NCBI GenBank assembly: GCA_902795835.1
Contig: CADBNA010000062.1
Location: 1-9,262 of the forward strand
Reading direction: 5' to 3'
Length of the DNA: 9,262 bases
Origin: an uncultured Lachnospiraceae bacterium
Lineage (GTDB): Bacteria > Bacillota_A > Clostridia > Lachnospirales > Lachnospiraceae
In this document: positions 6,120 to 9,262 of the stretch, in pieces
Layout: every line of letters begins with the position of its first letter
How positions within the stretch are numbered: position 1 is the first letter of the stretch
Position numbers and translations under genes: made by a program
Notes under the pieces: model-generated
Told to the model about the DNA's origin: nothing
The model's database searches: none
Seen by the model: only the letters and a program-made list of their open reading frames with translations

Positions 6120-6575
6120 TCAGGTCTTCCCAAATAACAGGACCTGCAGATGGGCCAATGCCCGCCTCTTTTTTGTGTAAGCAGACGAACGCTCAATATG
6201 GTATCTCTCACAAATAACATATACCGCACCTTCCTGTTCATCATCACAATAAAATGTCTCCAACACATCCCGCTCCTCTTCGGACAGTTCCTTCCATGCA
6301 GGTAGAAACCAATCCATGTACTCGACCGCCTGCCGGTACCGTTCCTTAAGGACATCAATCTCCTCAATCATCTTGATGATTCGCTCTTCCCCTGCCTGCG
6401 GATTATGCTGGTGCGGCAAGCCGTCAAAGTTCGGGCTGCTGACACCTTCAGCCATTGCCCTTTTGGCGATGATCTCCTCGTCGGTGTGTTTGATGATGAA
6501 TTCCATGCTGCTGAAATCCTTAATCGCCGCGATCGTAGCAGACACCTTATCTAAATACTTCCAAATGATGCTCAT
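6120..6575 (-). CDS. Sigma-70 region 4-like / RinA-ArpU-type phage transcriptional regulator
   Basis: A 151-aa protein with an acidic N-terminal half and a C-terminal helix-turn-helix block. LSEEERDVLETFY (about residues 97-109) is followed by AVYVICERYHIERSSAYTKK and RRALAHLQVLLFG, the pattern of sigma region 4-like HTH proteins that act as late-gene transcription activators (RinA/ArpU type) in phages of Gram-positive bacteria. The start at ATG 6575 has GGAGG 8 nt upstream and a 70-nt gap after the helicase stop. It is the last gene before the terminator, where many phages keep the regulator that turns on packaging and structural genes. I assign it by pattern; the exact family is not certain, and region 2 of a full sigma factor is absent. 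Confidence 0.75.
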   Translation of the reverse strand: MSIIWKYLDKVSATIAAIKDFSSMEFIIKHTDEEIIAKRAMAEGVSSPNFDGLPHQHNPQAGEERIIKMIEEIDVLKERYRQAVEYMDWFLPAWKELSEEERDVLETFYCDDEQEGAVYVICERYHIERSSAYTKKRRALAHLQVLLFGKT

Positions 6576-6621
6576 AACAGCTACCTCCGAATAATTGTTT
6601 ATTTGTTCCCCTCGGATTGGC

Positions 6622-6650
6622 CGTTTTTGTCACTTTTATCGTTTTTGTCA
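6622..6650. repeat. 11-bp direct repeat at the helicase 3' end
   Basis: CGTTTTTGTCA occurs at 6622-6632 and 6640-6650, one 18-bp step apart; the second copy overlaps the helicase stop codon. On the minus strand the units read TGACAAAAACG. In one alternative frame the units would encode Asp-Lys-Asn repeats, so they may be the remains of a coding tail rather than a regulatory element. Confidence 0.5.
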
Positions 6651-8027
6651 TTTTAGTCTTGCTTTGACTGCAGATATCAGGCGTTCCTGCGTTGCATCTT
6701 TATTATCGACAGCCTTCACGATGTCCTCATCGACGCTGTCCTTACAAAGGATCCGATGGATCGTCACCACCTGCTTTTGTCCCTGCCGCCAGAGGCGGGC
6801 ATTCGTTTGCTGTACCATCTCAAGGCTCCACACAAGCGAGAACCAGATCAGAATATGTCCGCCCTGCTGTATATTCAGTCCATGCCCCGAGCTGCTGGGA
6901 GAAATGATACCGACCTGGATTTTTCCATCATTCCAGTCCCGGATATCCGCCGAACTTTTGAGGTCCCTTGGCGTATATCCTGCTTTTGTCAGGTGCTCGA
7001 TGATCCGCTTCCGGTCATGCCTGAACCAGTATGCCACCAGTACGTTCTGGCCATTTGCCTGCTCGATCAGATCTTCCAGCATCAGAAGTTTCTTGTCATG
7101 AATCTCCATCGGATCACCATCGTCACTATAAATACAGCCGTTTGCCATCTGCTGCAGTTTCCCTGACAGCACCGCTGCATTGGCAGCATCAACGTTCTCC
7201 CCGTCAATCTCCACGATCAAATCGTTCTTCAGCTGGTCATATGCCACACGCTCGGAAGGCTCCATCTCCACCACATGATTAACCGTGAGACATTCCGGCA
7301 TATCCAAATAATCCAGCGCCTTCATGGAAATCGTGATATCAGCGATCCGCTCGTAGATTGCTTCCTCCGCTCCCGGAAGCGGCACGTAGTTATACACGAC
7401 TCCGGTATAAGGATTCATGCCTGCTGGTTTGAAGTAGGCCTCCCGGTATCTGCCGATAAACCGTCCAAGCCGCTTTCCGCCATCGATGATACCGACCTCT
7501 GCCCAGAGATCCATCAGACCATTGCTAGCCGGAGTACCGGTGAGGCCGACGATCCGCTTAATGTGTGATCTGACCTTCCGCAGCGCTTTCCAGCGCTGGC
7601 TCTGATGGTTCTTAAAACTGCTAAGCTCATCGATCACGACCATGTCAAACGGCCACTGTATCCGGTTCTTCTCGTAGTAGTCTGTCAGCCACTTCACGTT
7701 TTCCCGGTTGATAATATAGATGTCAGCCTTCTCCTGCAGGGCACGCCTTCGGACTGCTGCAGGCCCCACCACCACGGAATACTTCAGTCCACCTGTTTCA
7801 TCCCATTTCCGGATCTCTTCAGGCCAGGTATCACGGGCGACTCTAAGCGGCGCAATTATCAAGGTCTTACCGATCTCGAACCGATCAAACATCAGATTGT
7901 CAATTGCCAAAAGCGATATGATGGTCTTTCCTCAGCCGAGGCCCATATCCAATAACAGAATCGACTCTTCTTTCTGTTCGACAAAAGAAATCGCATATTC
8001 CTGATAGTCGTGCGGAATGAACTTCAT
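6648..8027 (-). CDS. SNF2-type DEAD-box helicase, interrupted by an in-frame TGA
   Basis: Phage SNF2-family ATPase, 459 codons excluding the final stop, interrupted at codon 32 by TGA (7934-7932). The N-terminus MKFIPHDYQEYAISFVE matches the family start. The ATP-binding loop reads LLLDMGLG, stop, GKTIISL, where the normal motif is DMGLGKT. The rest is intact: LIIAPLRVARDTW, DELSSFKN at about codons 133-140 (motif II), LTGTPASN at 162-169 (motif III), and NARLWRQGQ near 409-417 (motif VI). ATG 8027 overlaps the preceding stop as ATGA and has GGGGG about 8-11 nt upstream. A downstream restart at TTG 7910 would lack the ATP-binding loop and should be inactive. Readthrough, a recent mutation or an assembly error are all possible, so the product is best treated as a broken gene until checked. 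Confidence 0.85.
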
Positions 8028-8269
8028 AAGGCATCACCCCCTTCCATTTCTTCCTGCAGCCGGTGCAGGAGTGTTTCCCCGTCAAGCTCCGTAAACAAGT
8101 TGAACCGCTGACTGGAGAAAAATTCCTCAAGTTTCCGTACATCTCTTTCCGCCAGATGATCGTTTGGATGCCGCCTTAATCTCCGGTATGCCTGCCGGTA
8201 ATCCTTCACTGCTTGCAAAACCACTGCATTCCCCAGTGCCTCCCACGGTGAGATGCCGCCCTTCTTCAT
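8024..8269 (-). CDS. Small helical hypothetical phage protein
   Basis: An 81-aa protein, MKKGGISPWEALGNAVVLQA then VKDYRQAYRRLRRHPND, rich in Arg/Lys and predicted helical, ending in an acidic tail (LQEEMEGGDAL). The pattern NAVVLQAVKDYRxAYRRL recurs in uncharacterised proteins encoded beside SNF2 helicases in Clostridia phages, as far as I remember, so a helicase partner or replication accessory is a reasonable guess. It starts with GGGAG 6 nt upstream and overlaps both neighbours as ATGA, so the three genes are translationally linked. No catalytic motif is visible. Confidence 0.8.
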   Translation of the reverse strand: MKKGGISPWEALGNAVVLQAVKDYRQAYRRLRRHPNDHLAERDVRKLEEFFSSQRFNLFTELDGETLLHRLQEEMEGGDAL

Positions 8270-8607
8270 CGCAACTCCCTTCCGGTGATGATCCCGATAT
8301 GACCGGCGATGTCAGATATCTCCTTCCGATCCTGCACCGGCTGTCGGATCTCTTTGGCAAGCTTTTTTGATTCCTCCTGCAGCTTCTCCATCACTTCTTT
8401 GTGATGCTCTCGCAGACCCTTATTCTCCTGCTCCAGCTCTTTGATGTATTCGTCGTCGTCAAAGTGGACAAGTTCCGCCTCGTTGAACTCTTCCTCTATG
8501 GCTGTTTTCACCTCATCGCCCATGTAGGTATCCACCAGATCCATCAGGTCAAGGATCCCCAGCGCCGTATGAAGGGTTCCGTCTTTTAATCTCATTACAT
8601 GTGCCAT
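8266..8607 (-). CDS. Hypothetical coiled-coil protein
   Basis: A 113-aa protein with an acidic first half (residues 20-52: DLVDTYMGDEVKTAIEEEFN and FDDDEYIKE) and a heptad-rich region from about residue 52 to 92 (EYIKELEQENKGLREHHKEV then MEKLQEESKKLAKEI) typical of a coiled coil. It ends with IGIITGREL. ATG 8607 is preferred: GGAAGGAG is 8 nt upstream, and the ATG shares its A with the VRR-NUC stop (TGATG). GTG 8610, three bases upstream, is a weaker option. It is probably a structural or adaptor protein of the replication block. I do not recognise a family. Confidence 0.8.
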   Translation of the reverse strand: MAHVMRLKDGTLHTALGILDLMDLVDTYMGDEVKTAIEEEFNEAELVHFDDDEYIKELEQENKGLREHHKEVMEKLQEESKKLAKEIRQPVQDRKEISDIAGHIGIITGRELR

Positions 8608-8894
8608 CACGTCTTCTCCTTCCTGATCGTGTCGATGATGCCTGGTATCTGCTCCGGATCATCCAGAACAAAAACCAGATAGCCTAGCTCCCGCAGTTTT
8701 GTATGCCGTATTTTCTGGAGAGGGCGAGGCTCCTTTCCCGGGGCTTTCACCTCAACAAAACCAATATGCCCATCACCTAGTAAGGCGAGCCGGTCGGGCA
8801 TCCCGTCCATTCCCGGACACACCAGCTTAGGGCAAATACCTCCTGCAGCCTTCACTGCTTTTACGAGGCGCTGCTCGATGTCTTTTTCTCGCAC
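8607..8894 (-). CDS. VRR-NUC domain nuclease
   Basis: A 95-aa PD-(D/E)XK-type nuclease of the VRR-NUC family. It has E7 in DIEQRL, PDRLAL with D34, then FVEVKAPG with E48 and K50, and Q60, the expected catalytic set, in a length typical for stand-alone phage members. Such proteins cut branched or structured DNA and often sit beside SNF2 helicases, where they are thought to act together in recombination or replication-fork processing. GTG 8894 is chosen with GGGAGG about 10 nt upstream; the ATG at 8915 also stays in frame but has its GAGGA directly adjacent, which is too close. It overlaps the preceding YozE-like gene by 34 nt. Confidence 0.92.
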   Translation of the reverse strand: MREKDIEQRLVKAVKAAGGICPKLVCPGMDGMPDRLALLGDGHIGFVEVKAPGKEPRPLQKIRHTKLRELGYLVFVLDDPEQIPGIIDTIRKEKT

Positions 8895-9112
8895 CTTACG
8901 TATTCCTCCCAGCATTCCTCAAAAACCATCAGACAATCATCGCAGGCTCCGCAGTCCTCCAGATACTGCCGGATCACTTTATGGCCGTTCGGTTGTGTCG
9001 ACTTCACCCTTGTAGGAAATTCCTGCCAGTCAGATTTCATATCGTCTGCGAGATCATGTTTTCTGCCTTCAGCCTTGTAATAGTTCTCGAGCATATATCT
9101 ATAAAACGTCAC
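8861..9112 (-). CDS. YozE-like SAM-fold (helical) protein
   Basis: An 83-aa protein resembling the small YozE family (sterile-alpha-motif-like helical fold). It shows TFYRYMLENYY at the N-terminus, a DLADDMKSDWQEFP segment, KVIRQYLED, and VFEECWEEYV near the C-terminus, corresponding to the FYxYL, FP, YLE and FDEAWxEY landmarks. The role of this family is unknown; a nucleic-acid or protein-interaction role has been suggested. GTG 9112 is chosen because AAAGGAG sits 7 nt upstream and the protein then begins as family members do. The same frame extends to GTG 9160, but those extra residues (TFTDLHPDES) are encoded by the left arm of an inverted repeat. It overlaps VRR-NUC by 34 nt. Confidence 0.75.
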   Translation of the reverse strand: MTFYRYMLENYYKAEGRKHDLADDMKSDWQEFPTRVKSTQPNGHKVIRQYLEDCGACDDCLMVFEECWEEYVRCEKKTSSSAS

Positions 9113-9138
9113 GATAAAGCTCCTTTCAGATTCATCAG

Positions 9139-9248
9139 GGTGCAGGTCGGTGAAGGTCACTGCATAACCCCCTATAGGAATTATTAATTTTCAAAAAATT
9201 TATTTCTCCTATAAGCCCTTATGCAGGAGACTTGCACCGACCTGCACC
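9139..9248. repeat. Long imperfect inverted repeat, about 45-bp arms
   Basis: Perfect 14-bp arms GGTGCAGGTCGGTG (9139-9152) and its complement (9235-9248) are followed inward by matching blocks TGCATAA (9161-9167 with 9219-9225) and TATAGGA (9173-9179 with 9207-9213). All three pairs share a centre at about 9193. The middle is AT-rich. The array lies upstream of the YozE-like gene. It could form a large hairpin in RNA or DNA, act as an operator or replication-linked site, or be a pair of mobile-element ends. Confidence 0.75.
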
Positions 9249-9262
9249 TTTTGTATTGATGC
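9184..9262 (-). other. Possible 3' end of an upstream gene (open frames to window edge)
   Basis: Two minus-strand frames stay open to the right window edge. One, from 9261, reads 25 codons (HQYKRCRSVQVSCIRAYRRN then KFFEN) to TAA at 9186-9184. The other, from 9262, reads 17 codons (ASIQKVQVGASLLHKGL) to TAG at 9211-9209. Either could be the C-terminus of a gene lying mostly outside the window, since the block appears continuous. Both run through the inverted repeat, so neither can be trusted without the flanking sequence. Confidence 0.25.

Noticed and set aside
6547..6651. 34-codon frame MTKTIKVTKT... with an ATGA overlap at the helicase stop
   Set aside because: It lacks a ribosome binding site, runs through the ribosome binding site and start of the sigma-like gene, and simply reads the tandem repeat in another frame.
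7932..7934. TGA read as tryptophan through an altered genetic code
   Set aside because: Neighbouring genes (nrdD, nrdG, DUF3310, HNH, VRR-NUC and others) end in TGA with tight ATGA or TGATG overlaps, so TGA serves as a stop here. Readthrough would also leave two extra residues in the ATP-binding loop.
7890..7934. Selenocysteine insertion at the helicase TGA
   Set aside because: No stable hairpin of SECIS type is visible in the bases after the TGA, and SNF2 helicases have no known selenocysteine at this position.
1..9262. CRISPR array, tRNA or rRNA genes
   Set aside because: No regular repeat-spacer pattern, cloverleaf or rRNA-like stretch was seen on either strand.

Overview
The window reads as a stretch of a bacteriophage or prophage genome from an anaerobic, low-to-mid GC Firmicute, probably a Clostridia/Lachnospiraceae host. 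All supported genes lie on the minus strand, so transcription runs from high to low coordinates. They are tightly packed, often with ATGA or TGATG stop/start overlaps, and have strong AGGAGG-type ribosome binding sites. The host inference rests on those sites, the anaerobic (oxygen-sensitive) ribonucleotide reductase, and the style of the phage genes (VRR-NUC, SNF2 helicase, sigma-like protein, HNH, DUF3310). No database search was possible.

In transcription order, the right end (9262 to 9113) holds an intergenic or leader region dominated by a long imperfect inverted repeat. Next is a replication/recombination block: a YozE-like SAM-fold protein, a VRR-NUC nuclease, two small hypotheticals, an SNF2-type helicase interrupted by an in-frame TGA in its ATP-binding motif, and a sigma-like HTH protein. 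A clear rho-independent terminator (6054 to 6020) closes this block.

A second block starts right after the terminator: a MazF/PemK-like protein with no visible antitoxin, a complete S-adenosylmethionine synthetase (MetK), a small acidic hypothetical, and an HNH endonuclease. Behind the HNH gene is about 320 bp without a supported gene (3821 to 3500). It contains a GC-rich 50-bp dyad and short repeats spaced about 60 bp apart, which together look like a cohesive-end (cos) packaging site.

The last block is a nucleotide-metabolism cluster: a zinc-binding protein, a one-pass membrane protein, a DUF3310 protein, the anaerobic ribonucleoside-triphosphate reductase NrdD, its radical-SAM activase NrdG, and a hypothetical gene cut by the window edge. 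NrdG consumes S-adenosylmethionine, which MetK makes, so the two enzymes could form a phage-supplied route to deoxynucleotides in an anaerobic host. The most unusual points are the stop codon in the helicase, a possible second lesion at its 3' end, the cos-like region followed by nrd genes rather than a terminase, and the inverted repeat at the right end.
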